The notes beneath the pieces are model-generated. The model worked only from the letters and a program-made list of their open reading frames with translations. It was not told the DNA's origin and searched no databases. From Apostichopus japonicus (lineage: Eukaryota > Echinodermata > Holothuroidea > Aspidochirotida > Stichopodidae): a DNA stretch of 64,000 nt. The position numbers and the translations under genes were made by a program. Positions 1 to 11,365 of this stretch are shown here, piece by piece. The stretch is taken from contig NC_092563.1 of NCBI RefSeq assembly GCF_037975245.1, positions 8,877,001 through 8,941,000 on the forward strand, read 5' to 3'. How positions within the stretch are numbered: the first letter of the stretch is position 1; each line of letters begins with the position of its first letter.

Positions 1-27
1 AAAGTATAAAACAACAGGCCGATTTGT

Positions 28-240
28 TTCCTATGGTGGCTTAATATGGACATAGGAAAGAAAACAATTCAGATAAAAAATCACAATTTTGAGATATAAA
101 GTCACAATTTGCGATCAAAAATGTGATCAAAATTTTAACTAATGAGGTTTAAAAAAAAGGTCAAAATATTGACTTAAAAGTCACAATTTTGAGATTTGGA
201 GAATTGTTTTTTTCTATGTCCCTATTAAGCCACTGTAGTT
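28..240. mobile_element. Short inverted-repeat element (MITE-like)
   Basis: The two ends are imperfect inverted copies of each other over about 35 bases: GTGGCTTAATATGGACATAG near 36 and its complement ending near 234. Between them lies only A+T-rich DNA with repeated TCACAATTTTGAGAT words and no open frame. This is the form of a small non-autonomous DNA transposon. I could not fix a target-site duplication, so the superfamily is open. Confidence 0.5.
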
Positions 241-434
241 TCCAAATATTGTAGTAAGTGCACTAATCTTGTAGCCATGGTTGCCATTACTGTAATCTTT
301 ACACAAGTGGAAGCAATTTGTATGTGCTAACAACATAACAGAATGAACCACTAAACGTATTTGTCGTTTTATTTAATTTCACCATATATATCTAACCAAA
401 AGTGTCACACTTTTTCTTTTGTTTTCGCCATAAC

Positions 435-817
435 TAGAGATGCACCGGATATCCGGTCCGGCCGGATAGTGAGCAAATTATCCGGTTCCGGCCGGATATT
501 TGTCAAAATCTGGCCGGAAGTTTTCAAAATCTGGCCTGAATTATTCCTTAAAAAGGTGTTGGTATTAACTTATATCAATGTAAACTATCTCCAAAAATTA
601 ATAAAAACATTCAAAGTAAGGAAAAATTAGGTTTAACATGTTTAATTTAATTTTCTCAATGGTCTGACCTAAGATTTGCTCCTTGTTTCATACTTCTGCT
701 TCTTATTAATGATTTTCTTTTGTGTAATGAAAAAATCCGGTTCCGGCCAGATTTCATGTACTATCCGGCAAAACCCGGTCCGGCTGGATCCAAAAACTTG
801 GATCCGGTGCATCCCTA
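435..817. mobile_element. Non-autonomous hAT-type element, 383 bp
   Basis: The ends are inverted copies, TAGAGATGCACCGGAT and ATCCGGTGCATCCCTA. They are flanked by an 8-base target-site duplication with one mismatch, GCCATAAC at 427-434 and GCTATAAC at 818-825. Eight-base duplications with TIRs of this kind are typical of the hAT superfamily. The interior repeats the word ATCCGGTTCCGGCC near both ends, a possible subterminal binding site. An 89-codon open frame overlapping it is chance reading of the repeat. No transposase remains. Confidence 0.8.
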
Positions 818-971
818 GCTATAACCCTTGATAAATTTATGGTTTGTTATTCTCCAGACATTAAAATGTTTCATTTTCAAAGTAGTATCATGTGGGAATC
901 ATTATGCCTGATCTTCATATACCACTTTAAACTCCATTTCATAAATGCCTAAACCAACTTCCTGTATACTG

Positions 972-1002
972 GACCAGTCTCGAATGCGATTCGAGACTGG
1001 TC
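972..1002. repeat. Perfect hairpin, 14-bp arms
   Basis: GACCAGTCTCGAAT is followed by a 3-base spacer and its exact complement. The flanks show no other repeat structure. It resembles several other perfect short palindromes in this window. Confidence 0.75.
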
Positions 1003-1298
1003 GAGTGTATAGAGAGGAGAATTGCTTCAGGATCGAAATGTTAGACAAACACTGGTTTGTTGCCATGGCAATCATGAAGTCATAATTAAAAGAAATGAAG
1101 ACATGGTGTAACGTTGCCATGAGTTATGAGTATATGCAAATATGTTTATGGGCAAAGAAATACATGTTCCAAATTGCAAAAGAATACTGTACAGTATATA
1201 TAGCCTACTTGCAATTAGTTACAGCAGTAGTACTGTATATGTTTTCACACACACACCGAGTCTCAATACACACTGTACCTACTTCTTAAATCATCCAG

Positions 1299-1765
1299 CT
1301 AAATACTTCGAGTAACATGAATGACTTAGGGATTAATTTTGAGCTAGAGTCACTTGATGAAGATAGTCCTACTCCTAGTCCTTCAAACAGGTTCAGAAGA
1401 AACCTTGTCGCTAAGCCTAACGATAACGTTAGCACTACTACTACTAGCAGTAACGACATGACTGACCAGGGACTACTGTAGGCCCAGCGATCTTTCAGAC
1501 TCGCAATAACACTGCGGTTACTACAAGTACAAACCAGTCGAACAATGGGGCTCGGAACCTCTTCAAAACGACCAAACGACACTGCTTCATTCGTATTTTT
1601 CACTCTTAATGTTCGTCGGAAGAAAATGCTGTTTTACAAGAGGTGACTATTACGTCATTCAGGAAAAAGATCAAGGGAGGCATAAGGAGAATGAAAGATG
1701 GCACGTTTGAACTAGACGGCATCGGACATTTCGGTTTATGCTTGATTTAATATCTGCCTGCGATT
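1299..1765 (+). pseudogene. Possible decayed coding sequence, family not recognised
   Basis: A run after a possible acceptor (ATCCAG at 1293-1298) reads as an acidic, Ser/Thr/Asn-rich peptide (with SLDEDSPTPSPSNRFRRNL) up to a stop at 1479-1481. A second frame continues as a polar stretch (QSNNGARNLFKTTKRH) to about 1602. A third reads TSFRKKIKGGIRRMKDGTFE from about 1656 to a stop near 1750. Three consecutive protein-like stretches in shifting frames suggest one coding sequence with frameshifts. It could be a lost anillin exon, as it sits upstream on the same strand, or a transposon or retrocopy remnant. The composition may also be chance. I do not recognise a domain. Confidence 0.25.
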
Positions 1766-2160
1766 TAGTAAAACCTCACTGTTTGAAGGTGTCACTGTTA
1801 TGAAGATCTGATGTATATTTTTGCAACCGGCCTTTGAAAAATAAGAGTCTCAACGTTTCATGTGCTCTAGACTTTTGGATTTAAATGAAACACCTCATGT
1901 TTTGGGGGACATCAACCACTGCTTAAATTTGCAACCACTGCATGCAACCACTGCATGCAACCAATGCACACTGTCGAATTTGAAGCAGTTTAATTTGTTT
2001 GCAACTCTTATGTTTTCCCTGATTTATAATTTAACCACTTCATGAATTGATTCATATATAGTTAGTAAGATATGTCAGTTCTGCAACAGAATGACAGAAA
2101 TGTTCTTTATAACATATTTTAAGACACTATTAACATAAATTCACCATTTTATCTCTGCAG

Positions 2161-2292
2161 ACACAAAGTTCCAAATCATCACACCATGGTCAAGGCAGCT
2201 CCAGGCCTGTCCGTGGTAGCAGCTTTGCACTAGTGGGGTCTGTTCGTCTGTCTCTAGCTAGCTGTGGGACCACCAAGTTCATGCTCTCACGA
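2161..2292 (+). CDS. ANLN: Anillin exon: end of anillin homology domain
   Basis: This exon follows TCTCTGCAG and ends at CGA|GTAAGT. It is 132 bases, 44 codons, in phase 0 at its 3' end. It encodes a Ser-rich lead-in, then a beta-strand stretch VGSVRLSLASCGTTKFMLSR that continues directly into the next exon. The exact acceptor is less certain than the donor, because the lead-in is poorly conserved. Confidence 0.8.
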
Positions 2293-4778
2293 GTAAGTTC
2301 TTCTCAGTTTGACATGTGGATACCTTCAATTAAGATAATGTTGTGTAGGGATTTTAGAAGAGAATGTCTCTGGTGCTTTATCAATTGCATTACTGAAATG
2401 ACTGAAATACTTAACTCTCCATTTATGGGTGAGGGAGAACATATATTTTGCAGTTGGTACAATTGGTTTGACATGTGGATACCTTCAATTAAGATAATGT
2501 TGTGTAGGGATTTTAGAAGAGAATGTCTCTGGTGCTTTATCAATTGCATTACTGAAATGACTGAAATACTTAACTCTCCTTTTATTGGTGAGGGAGAACA
2601 TATATATTGCAGTTGGTACAATCCTGAAGTTGAACTTCTTTATCATCTCAAATTGGATTCCTCCCTTTCTTCATCAGGTTCCTTTGACATCTCCCTTAGA
2701 GGGCAGCATTCATCTTTGTATGTCCTGTCAAAAGAATTCAAGCATCGTATTGAAAGGATTCTTGACAATGTTCGATGAGATCAGCGGCTTTGGTTCCTGG
2801 CATCGCAGATGGTGCGTCCTGGCCGAGGGTTACGTCACCTGCTGGAAGTACCCAGACGATGAAAGGAAAAAGGTGATTAAAAAAGGATTATGACAGATAA
2901 TGTATGAGTCAATGCTTGGCAGATTGGTAAAACCACTAGTGATGCTAAAACAACCCTGAAACATAATAACATAGCTTCCAAAGATCCATGTTTTCATTTA
3001 TCCATTTTAATAGATATAGTTTGATTGGGTGAATTTGTGAAGTTCTTTATACAGTAGATTTATAACTGCATTTAGTAGATGATCAGAGATAACATAGGAT
3101 ATATTGCTGTAAAGTAGCTTTGTATTTATTTGATTTCCAATAATTTTATCAAACAACATCGAAAATTTCATAAAATATTTACAATCAGCCGATGTTAGAG
3201 ACTGTGTAAGTTCAACTGACTTTTATATTTGCCAACTAGGTACATCACTTTACTGCTCGGTCTTTTCTTGCCAAGTAATATACTCCTTTCATCAGATCTC
3301 TTTTAAGTTATTTTCATGATTTATTCTGGTTTCTTTCTTTCAAAGCCACCAATTGCAAGCATCGACCTTAGGGAATGCGTATCCAAGGAAGTAGCTCAGA
3401 TATCGAGGATCTTATGTGCACGACCAAACACCTTTGAACTCGTGACTCAAAGACCAGCCTCGAGATATGAGAAAGACACACTGATATCCACTTGCAACAA
3501 CTCCATGCTGGTAACAAAGTAAGACATTTTACCTTTCAAGTTTGATTCAATGGGGTTGAGTTATTCTTTGCACAAAGTGGCTGTATATGAAATAAAGGAA
3601 CGGTCAACGAAATAAATATCTATTAGCAGGAAGAGTACACCTTATGTGGAAAGCAACTTTCAAGCAATCAAACCAAATGAAATGGGCACTGATTTGATCC
3701 AACTATAACACATCAAACACCATCCCCATCTACCCTCCCAGGAGATATCACACACCATCTGCATCGACCCCTCTAGAAGACATCACCCACCATTACCAAC
3801 CGCGAGGGCCACATCACACACCATGCACAACAACTCATTAGAGGATACCAAACACCATCCCTCATCCATCCACTAATAAAAGACATCACTAACCAGCCCA
3901 CCATAAGACATGAAATTCCATCATCTACCCACTAGAGGATATCACACACCATCCCTCATCCATCTGCTAATAAAAGACATCACAAACCACCCCACTTTAG
4001 GACATGAAATTCCATCATCTACCCACTAGAGGATATCACACACCATCCCTCATTCATCCAATAATAAAAGACTTCACAAACCACCCCACTTTAGGACATG
4101 AAATTCCATCATCTACCCACTAGAGGATATCACACACCATCCCTCATTCATCCCATAATAAAAGACATCACAAACCACCCCACTTTAGGACATGAAATTC
4201 TATCATCTACCCACTAGAGGATTTCACACACAAAATCCCTCATCCATCACTAAAGTACATCACAAACCATCCTCACCATAGGACATGAAATTCTATAATC
4301 TACCCACTAGAGGATATCACATAAACCCGCGTCCATTCACTGAAAGATATCCCCACCGACCCACTAGAGGATACCACTCACTATCCATCATGGATCTACT
4401 AGAAGACATCATTAACCATGCCCCTCCCCAACAGTCACTGTGCTTCCATTCCTTGAGTATTTGACCTTTCCACTCTCCATTTATCAATCAATGAAACACC
4501 CAATATCTCAAAAGAGTGTATGTTGCATTAGGGGCTTCAGATAGCTAGCATGAACACTGTTTGTCTTCTCAGTATGTAACACATTCTCCACTAGTCACCG
4601 ATCCATCTTGATAGTCTACACTCAACAGTATCATTATGAATGAGTTTCCATTTTCCTCTGCAGGCATATGATCTCAGCAGATGTGAAAGAGGAACGCGTA
4701 GAATGGATAGACGCCCTCAACCGTACCCTGCACGATCTCAGAATGTGGAACAAAGATGCAGCTGTTCCCAGAGAATGA
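2161..4778 (+). CDS. ANLN: Anillin, C-terminal part (last four exons)
   Basis: Anillin is the scaffold of the contractile ring; it links actin, myosin II, septins and RhoA at the cleavage furrow and on the cell cortex. The window holds the end of the gene: exons 2161-2292, 2678-2872, 3346-3518 and 4664-4778, all with AG/GT borders. Together they give 204 residues and a TGA stop. Residues 1-70 of this stretch are the end of the anillin homology (C2-like) region, with RLSLASCGTTKF. Residues about 71-193 are the pleckstrin-homology domain, which binds phosphoinositide and septins. The hallmark GFLTMF...SGFGSWHRRWCVL lies at its start, ARPNTFEL in the middle, and a helix with the conserved Trp (ERVEWIDALNRTL) at the end. 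The actin- and myosin-binding N-terminal half must lie upstream of the window. Phases are consistent (0, 0, 2). The family call is strong. Confidence 0.92.
2308..2622. repeat. Tandem duplication in anillin intron, 159-bp unit
   Basis: Two copies (2308-2466 and 2467 to about 2622) differ at only a few bases. The unit begins just after the donor of the preceding exon and reaches close to the next acceptor. Because 159 is a multiple of three and the unit lacks a stop in one frame, a 181-codon open frame runs through it. That frame does not match the reading frame of the following exon, so the block is best read as intron. Confidence 0.85.
2678..2872 (+). CDS. ANLN: Anillin exon: start of PH domain
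   Basis: This exon follows TTCATCAG and ends at AAAAAG|GTGATT; 195 bases, phase 0 at both ends. It encodes the junction of the homology region (VPLTSPLEGSIHL) and the first strands of the PH domain, including the highly conserved SGFGSWHRRWCVL and the YPDDERKK loop. The best-conserved anillin residues in the window are here. Confidence 0.93.
3346..3518 (+). CDS. ANLN: Anillin exon: middle of PH domain
   Basis: This exon follows TTTCTTTCAAAG and ends before GTAAGA at 3519; 173 bases, phase 2 at the end. It encodes the PH strands with SIDLRECVSKEV, ARPNTFELVTQRP and DTLISTCNNSMLV. Confidence 0.92.
3715..4425. repeat. Minisatellite in anillin intron, 94-bp unit
   Basis: The phrase GACATGAAATTCCATCATCT recurs at about 3907, 4001, 4095, 4189 and 4282, a period of 93-94 bases. 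Each unit also carries CCCACTAGAGGATATCACAC and AAAAGACATCACAAACCACC. The units at both edges are degenerate. The array fills most of the last anillin intron. Confidence 0.88.
4664..4778 (+). CDS. ANLN: Anillin terminal exon
   Basis: This exon follows TTTTCCTCTGCAG; its first base completes the Lys codon split by the preceding intron. It encodes the C-terminal PH helix (DVKEERVEWIDALNRTL) and a short tail RMWNKDAAVPRE, then TGA at 4776-4778. Confidence 0.92.
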
Positions 4779-5182
4779 AACATTGACTGAGAGTAGTGTG
4801 TTTCTATATATAGTTTTAATCAAATGTGGATGCACCCTGCATACTTTATGTACAGGTCAGATAATTGGCTTAATGTTGTCTCTAAGTCAGCAAAGTGTAC
4901 CTTGACCAATAGAAGTAAGATTTTACAGGCAATATAAACTGTTGATGTCATCCACACATACAACTTCACTGAGCATGCATGGTTTAAAGTTGTTGTAAAT
5001 TGTTTAATCGTATACCTAAAATTTGAAATTTCCTCTGACCTTAAAAGCACTTGGCCACTACATTGCATATTGTGTAATGAGTATGTGCAGATATGTCGGC
5101 TAACTAATTGAAACAAGTTGTATATATCTGAATATACTACAGTTTGCATTTGAAGCCTTTCACTCCCCAAATGACGACTGCT

Positions 5183-5188
5183 AATAAA
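5183..5188 (+). promoter_or_regulatory. Candidate poly(A) signal of anillin
   Basis: AATAAA lies 405 bases after the anillin stop. It is the first canonical hexamer I see downstream. No transcript evidence is available. Confidence 0.4.
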
Positions 5189-5998
5189 GGAATTGTAAAG
5201 GTCGAGCTTCGGCTGTATAATGTTGCTTAGCCAACTAGATGTTAGTGTAGCATTCCATAGCTTGATTATTCCAGACATTTCATGTAATGCAGCATGCAAT
5301 TCATGATTTCTAGTAGAGAGACTGATTTCAATTTTTTAACCTTTGTAACGAACTATATCAATCATGTTATTCTTTGTTATGTTGTCTTTAAAATTCTTGT
5401 CATTAAAGACAATTTGTTTACTCCTCAGACCTATTGTCTTACATTGACATGTTTATGTTTTAAGCTCGAAGATCACTTCCATTGTTTATACATATCTCAT
5501 ATCGGTCAGCTCGTATTTATACAGAATTTGACTTTGAGATATTATCAGGTGGGAGTAAATAAAACAAGAAAAAAGAATGTCCTATAATCCAGCAAAAGTC
5601 TCATTGTTCATATCAGAGAAACAAAAATCCATTTTCATGTGATTTTACTGATTCCATTAAGTGTTTCCTTGGTTACATGCAAACTTTTGCAAAGGTTCTA
5701 TTTCAAGATGAATTCAGTTATAAAGTATTGTTGAATTCTACTTCTGCCTTCAGTTTATGGCATTTTTAAGTTTTGTCAGATATTTTCTTTTAATTTACAA
5801 ATGTAGCTTGTTGCCCGGTGCTGAAGATCAGTTTAAGAAGCCCAAACATTTTTTATCATCAATTATTAAGATAAGGATGTTCTTTTGTCTTAAATATGCA
5901 CTTTTGCATTGATATTTGTAGAACTGCTTTTTGGTGCAATTTTTGAGAAGTTTATGAAATATACCTGTTAAAAATCATTAGTTCTACCTAATGTACAC
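5189..5998. other. Intergenic DNA after anillin
   Basis: A+T-rich sequence with no exon-like open frame and no repeat that I can delimit. The open frames here lack domain similarity. Confidence 0.4.
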
Positions 5999-6001
5999 AA
6001 A

Positions 6002-6514
6002 GAAAGTTCACCTCAGACCAATATTTCAAAGGTTTGCAAATGAAAAACATAATAACATTTGTGGGAGATAAATTTGCTTTGAGAGCGGTATTTCATTATA
6101 TTATACATTACATGGCCTGCTGGTCATAATCATACAAAATACAGCATTGCCCAGTTTTTAGAAGTTAAAGTCACAAATAAAGTTAACATGTACAGCAAAA
6201 AGATTGGGTCATACTATTGCACAATTTCAAGGCATAAAATGTAAGCCTAATGTAAGCCACTTAAATTACACCGAGAAAGTCCACCTCAGACCAATATTTC
6301 AAAGGTTTGCAAATGTAAAACATAATAACATTTGTGGGAGATAAATTTGCTTTGAGAGCGGTATTTCATTATGTTATACATTACATGGCCTGCTGGTCAT
6401 AATCATACAAAATACAGCATTGCCCGGTTTTTAGCAAGTTAAACTCACAAATAGAGCTGACCTGTACAGCAAAAAGATTGGGTCATTCCTTTTGCACAAT
6501 TTCAAGGCATAAAA
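6002..6514. repeat. Tandem duplication, 273-bp period
   Basis: The segment from GAAAGTTCACCTCAGACCAA (6002) is repeated from 6275 with few changes, through GCATTGCCC, AAAAAGATTGGGTCAT and TTTCAAGGCATAAAAT. There are two copies only. No coding potential was seen. Confidence 0.85.
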
Positions 6515-7564
6515 TTCTAATAAAAAAATCGACTCATTGGAAGGTCTTTTGTAGTTCCAAACAGGATTAAGTCCTATGGACCTAAGCAGTTGCTCCACCA
6601 GTATGACATTATGAGGGTGGTTGAATTTTTCCTAAAAGGTAGCTTTACTTTATTTTCTTACATACAAATCAAAAGTTTGTTTAACTTTCAATTATCTCGC
6701 CACAGAAATGTACGGCACCAAACAAAATATTTTACAAACTCTGTATTCCCATAGGAACAGGTACTAGTTCTCTGCAAATCTATTCGGTGGTGGTGCATCT
6801 TGAATTGACATTTGCAGAATTAGGTTTTTAAGTCATTTGAATGGAAATAATGGGATATTTGTAGTATTCTTGCATATTTTAGTAAATATTAAAATTTATT
6901 ATGTGTCTTTGTCTTCTTCTTTTTTGTTGTTGTTGTGTTTACATACAGTACGAGTTAAAGCATACTGCAATAAGAAAATACTACATCATAAAATGGTCCC
7001 AAGATTGACCATAAAGGTCATCTTACCCAGGGAATGGTGAAAAAGAGGAGGAAAGTATTAATTAAGGAATTTGCGAAATACGAAAGTATGCTGAACTTAG
7101 ATCTGGTTCTAACCAGCAAACCTCGACCACATTAATACTCACTGTTAGAAATTGAAATATTTTTGGCTGTCGCCATCATTTGAAGGTAATGATCCAGATG
7201 TAATACGACAGAGCTCTCAACTGACCCGCAATTCGCGGGTTGGACCCGCATTCTGACCCGCGCAAGCGTCCGAAAAACCCGCATTGTAATTGTCAAGTAA
7301 ACAAAAAAAATTGCATCAAATTTGACTTAGCAACCATCATTTCTTTAGCATTTAGCATAATAGAGTATAAAACCTCCTTTACAGTATCAATTGAACCTCA
7401 AATTAGCCTATTTTTCTTTTCATTGGGGCGAGCAGCGAACATTTTCATGCCACGGGAAAGAATGAATTATCACTTACTATTCAATTTATTGGTGTTACAC
7501 AAAAAAATGCATATTTCTCAGAAAATTTTGGGTGACTAAAGCCTTTCTAAGTGCCACCATTTTA
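6515..7564. other. Intergenic DNA with no supported gene
   Basis: No exon was recognised. Around 7224-7240 a hairpin ACCCGC/GCGGGT lies among repeated ACCCGCA words, which resemble the end of a decayed transposon. The rest shows nothing that I can name. Confidence 0.35.
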
Positions 7565-7574
7565 CATGTAGGCA

Positions 7575-8704
7575 AGGGCGTAGGAACCGGGGGCGTAATT
7601 TTTTTTCCTAGGAGGGTTAGGGGCAATTATCATATATAGGCGTGTCCAAACCCTCGCGCATGCGTGTTACTCATACACACGCGTTACTCATTGATCGCTG
7701 TAATACACGTGTTGGCAATTATGTACGCTGTACAAAGCAGTAGATCTCCGCTGTACAGTTTTACACGTAATGCAGTTTGCTTTTTGGCCAAGGATTACCA
7801 AGTGAGAATTGAATAATATAAGTGATGGGACGCAGGCTAAAGTAATACAAATTAAAGCGCGATCAAATCGTCACTTCAGTTACTAATTTTCTGGAGGTGT
7901 TGTGGCTAATGTTGGTGACTAATAGTCTGCGTATCGGCTGGTGATTTAATATCTGATAGTAATATCTGATAGTTCATAAAAGCAGGCTTAATTTTGTATG
8001 TAGGCCTACTATATTAGTATCATGTATAGAATTTTAAAGTTTACCGTAGCCTTAAAGTTTACCGTGAAGCTAGAAATGCATGTAATGTAGGCTAGCAGAT
8101 TAACAGTAACCAAACCATTAAATTAATGTCCGTCGCGCACATTGATGACAACACTATGAAATCCGTACATTGTGTCTAAAATCTGGGTGTCAGTCGAACA
8201 GGTCTCCATCGCTGCATGAACGCATATGCAAAACTTGCATCGCGTCGCACACACTGTATGTACTACTACTAGCCACGAGTAACACGCATGCGCGAGGGTC
8301 TGGATACGCCTATATATATGATAATTGCCCCTAACCTTCCTAGGAAAAAAAATTACGCGAACCGGGGGGGCGCCAGCCCCCCCCCCGTGAAAAATGTGGT
8401 GGGGCGGAAGTATCATTCCTCGCTTCGCAAGTCAGAAAACCCCTTTTTCATTTCCAAATGAGAAAAAAAATCTCATGTGGAGCACCAAATTGCATCTAAG
8501 GCCAGGTGAAAATGCAAAATTATTTACAAAATGGAGTGGGTGTTGAAGTGTGCTATATTGCACCAAATTGCATCTGAGGCCACCTGAAAATGCAAAAAGT
8601 TTCCAAAGGGAGGGGACACCGCACCCCTTAGACCCCCCCAGGCCGACCATCAGTCTTCAGCCCTCCCCCCCCCCCAATCAAAAGTATACCTTCCTACGCT
8701 GCTG
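7575..8704. mobile_element. Decayed Mutator-like element, about 1.13 kb
   Basis: A 10-base direct repeat CATGTAGGCA flanks the block (7565-7574 and 8705-8714). The outer ends carry GCGTAGGAA and TTCCTACGC. Inside, about 100 bases from 7577 (with CCTAGGAGGGTTAGGGGCAA) reappear inverted near 8270-8375. Nine- to eleven-base duplications are typical of Mutator-like elements, so the assignment rests on that. The right arm is about 330 bases longer and poly(C/G)-rich, so a second insertion may be nested there. No transposase frame remains. Confidence 0.55.
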
Positions 8705-8714
8705 CATGTAGGCA

Positions 8715-9723
8715 TCACCAGGATTCCCAAAAATTCCCCCAGGACGGCGATTCGTGGCATGGACCAGCATTTGCCTGCTCAAGAGTTGGGAGCTATGATA
8801 CGATGAGTGTTTCATTTTGATACTATAACCTGCCTTTTAAGTTCAACATCCTCCAAACGTGCTAGGAAGTCAAATAATTGCCACTCTTGTTAAAACTTTG
8901 AAGGACACATTTGCACTGCCACCGTGAACGTATCTCAACTCTCTGAATCAGCTAATGCCGTTAATTTAGGTCTATATAATGTATGAGAATATTTGGAGTG
9001 TCATAACCTAGAAAACTCCACTCGCTAATATTTTGATGTGGTACTGCTGAACTTGAAGATTTCACGTAACGAACAATCTGATTGGTTGAAAGCTCCGTAA
9101 TTGTAAACCTGTTTGGGGGTAAAACAAATCGCCTTAGGGTCAGGCAGGGGCATATGTGTACTAATGTTTCCATCCCCTTCCCTCATTCAAATCTTACTCA
9201 CCAATGCTTATCACTAACGTTTAGTGATTCTTCACCCCTCAATCCTGCTATGTTCAGATAAGTTTTTCAAGAAAAACTCGCTCGTTCAGAGTAACGTGTT
9301 TATATTCTTGATTTCTACGAAATATAGCATTTCCCGTTGCGAAGGCTTAGAGACTTAAGCTTCATGTAGAAGAAAGATAATGTGACAATCTGCAGCCCAC
9401 AATCAAGACAAAATGGGTACCTACATTCACCCCTCCCCGTGGTAATTAGAGTCTAAAGGGGATATAAAGTTTATAAAAAACCAATAGTAGGCCTACCTAT
9501 AGTACATTCACATTATGGATGCATTTAATTGTGGAGTATAAAATTAGACGTACATTATCATGGAAAACAAAACATTGATCATAGTGCAACAATGACGTCA
9601 CACCTGTTTGCTCCAAGTTCACTTTTGGTACGATAATTGGCAACGTTCAACTGTCAATATCTCAAAAGCGATAAATAGGAATTGGATACACATTTCACCA
9701 GAATGCTTAGATTATGTTCCGCT
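8715..9723. other. Intergenic DNA; one CRE palindrome
   Basis: No gene was recognised. A full cyclic-AMP response element, TGACGTCA, lies at 9593-9600, about 1.3 kb before the syntrophin start codon. One such site can occur by chance. Confidence 0.35.
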
Positions 9724-9727
9724 CTAA

Positions 9728-10087
9728 AGGCATTGAAGACTCGCCCCAAACCGCGTGCGGCGCTCTGGAAAAGTTAACTTTCTGTTGCTTGCAAGTGACG
9801 TTTTTATCGTGTCGCTACAAAATGCAGACAGTAAAGAAACGTGATACCGTGTTATCTTTAGCTGGACCTGAGATGTCCATCGTTGTATCGTTTATACACT
9901 GTGCTGTGGGTATTGACCGCAGCTGTATGTACTGACTGGACACTAGTGTCTAATTACCGACGGTAGCAAGCTGTGTGTGTATTTTCTGGGATCGATGGTG
10001 GTGTCTAACACTTATGTTACACCTCATTCGAAACTAGGTCAGATTACCGGCATTACACGTTTCTTTTTGCGCGAGTCTTCACACCCT
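9728..10087. mobile_element. 360-bp TTAA-flanked element, copy 1 of 3
   Basis: This is one of three copies of a family (others at 13287 and 17996). The terminal repeats are AGGCATTGAAGACTC at the left and its near-complement GAGTCTTCACACCCT at the right. The flanks read CTAA and TTAA here, and TTAA on both sides of the other copies, as expected of piggyBac-type insertion. The shared interior includes TGCAGACAGTAAAGAAACGT, TGGACCTGAGATGTCCATCG and GTAGCAAGCTGTGTGTGTAT. It has no transposase. Confidence 0.75.
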
Positions 10088-10091
10088 TTAA

Positions 10092-10908
10092 CTTATCGAA
10101 ACGAAATGTTGACCTGGACTATTCTTTTAAACTAGTGTACCCCTCACCTTCCCCAGTCCGCTCCAAAATTTAGATCATAACGTCACGGGTGGAAATGTAT
10201 AATGGAATATAATCCGGATTATATTAAAGACCTCTATTCTCATTTTCTGTCATCCTTCGTTTGGCTTTTCTCTATCACCTCAATATCGATGTAATGAAGA
10301 TGAAATATATACCCCTATATATTTACCCTATATCTGTAAATAATACGTAACTTTTGAAGTTAGAGCTCTATAGAGAACAATCATACTTATACCAGGTGCT
10401 GCTATTGAGCTCCCTGGTTGAAACGATCATTCCTGGATAGTGTATCAGCGCGCAATTGTATTGCGCGGTAGCCTTGTGAAGACTCAAGTTATAGCATCCA
10501 TTAATATCCATTTATTTCATCAATTAAGCTTCCAAATACAGCTGAGTGATATAAAATTTGGTATGTTAATATTTAAATGCTTATCAGGAGGATAATGCAT
10601 TTTAATTGCTTCAATTACTCCTAACAAAGTTTACCTTCGGCAAAAGGTTTGATGGTTGGTATCTGCAAGCAGATGTTAGAACATGTATCAACCCTGTATC
10701 CACTGTGCAGTGATTTTCCATCTGATCAACGTACAGTAAGTAAACTGCTTGATTGGTGGTGTGTTGTTTATCATCATAGCGTATAATGTTAGTCTGTGTT
10801 CCCTGCTTGGAAGTTGTAGTCGTGTGTTGACGTTCCTCATTTTCAGACCACCGTTTAAGTTCTACTCCATTGTTTTTGCTTGTATTTGCTTCAACGTTAA
10901 AATGTAAC
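10092..10908 (+). promoter_or_regulatory. Region upstream of syntrophin start
   Basis: The syntrophin promoter and 5' UTR should lie here unless there is an upstream non-coding exon. No TATA box can be tied to a start site. The open frame of the first exon extends upstream to 10870, but its first ATG is at 10909. Confidence 0.3.
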
Positions 10909-11365
10909 ATGGCTAATCAGGGTGTTTCTAAGTCGGGATTGCTGGAAGTCCTTGTTCGTGATCAGTGGTGCCGTGTTTTAGCGACTCTGGACGATGAAGC
11001 CCTGACCGTGAGTCTTGAAGAAGATGCCTCCCGCAGTGGAGATGGAATGCTCAATGGCCAATCTGATCGACATTTCATGTACAACAATGAAAATAGCCTT
11101 CCAGAAAATGTCGGAAATCAAAAACGCATCGTCAAAATCGAAAAGCAAGAGGTGGGCGGCCTTGGAATAAGTATTAAAGGTGGTAAAGAAAATAAAATGC
11201 CCATCATTATCAGTAAAATATTTAAGGGCCTGGCTGCAGACAACACAGAATCCTTATTTGTCGGCGATGCGATCTTGTCTGTGAACGGGGAAGATCTTCG
11301 AGATGCAACACACGATGATGCTGTGCGAGCTCTGAAAAGAGCTGGGAGAGACGTTACCTTGGAAG
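10909..11365 (+). CDS. Syntrophin exon 1: PH1a and PDZ
   Basis: The ATG at 10909 is chosen because the protein then starts [20 protein letters not shown], aligned to the first PH1 strand. Exon end GAAG|GTTTGT leaves phase 1. It encodes residues 1-152, with the whole PDZ core except its last strand. The linker between PH1a and PDZ (about 39-71) is polar and shorter than in vertebrates. Confidence 0.92.

Noticed and set aside
1286-1603. 105-codon minus-strand frame
   Set aside because: It is the shadow of the Ser/Thr-rich plus-strand text at 1299-1600, and its leucine/valine run is the complement of ACT and AGT codons.
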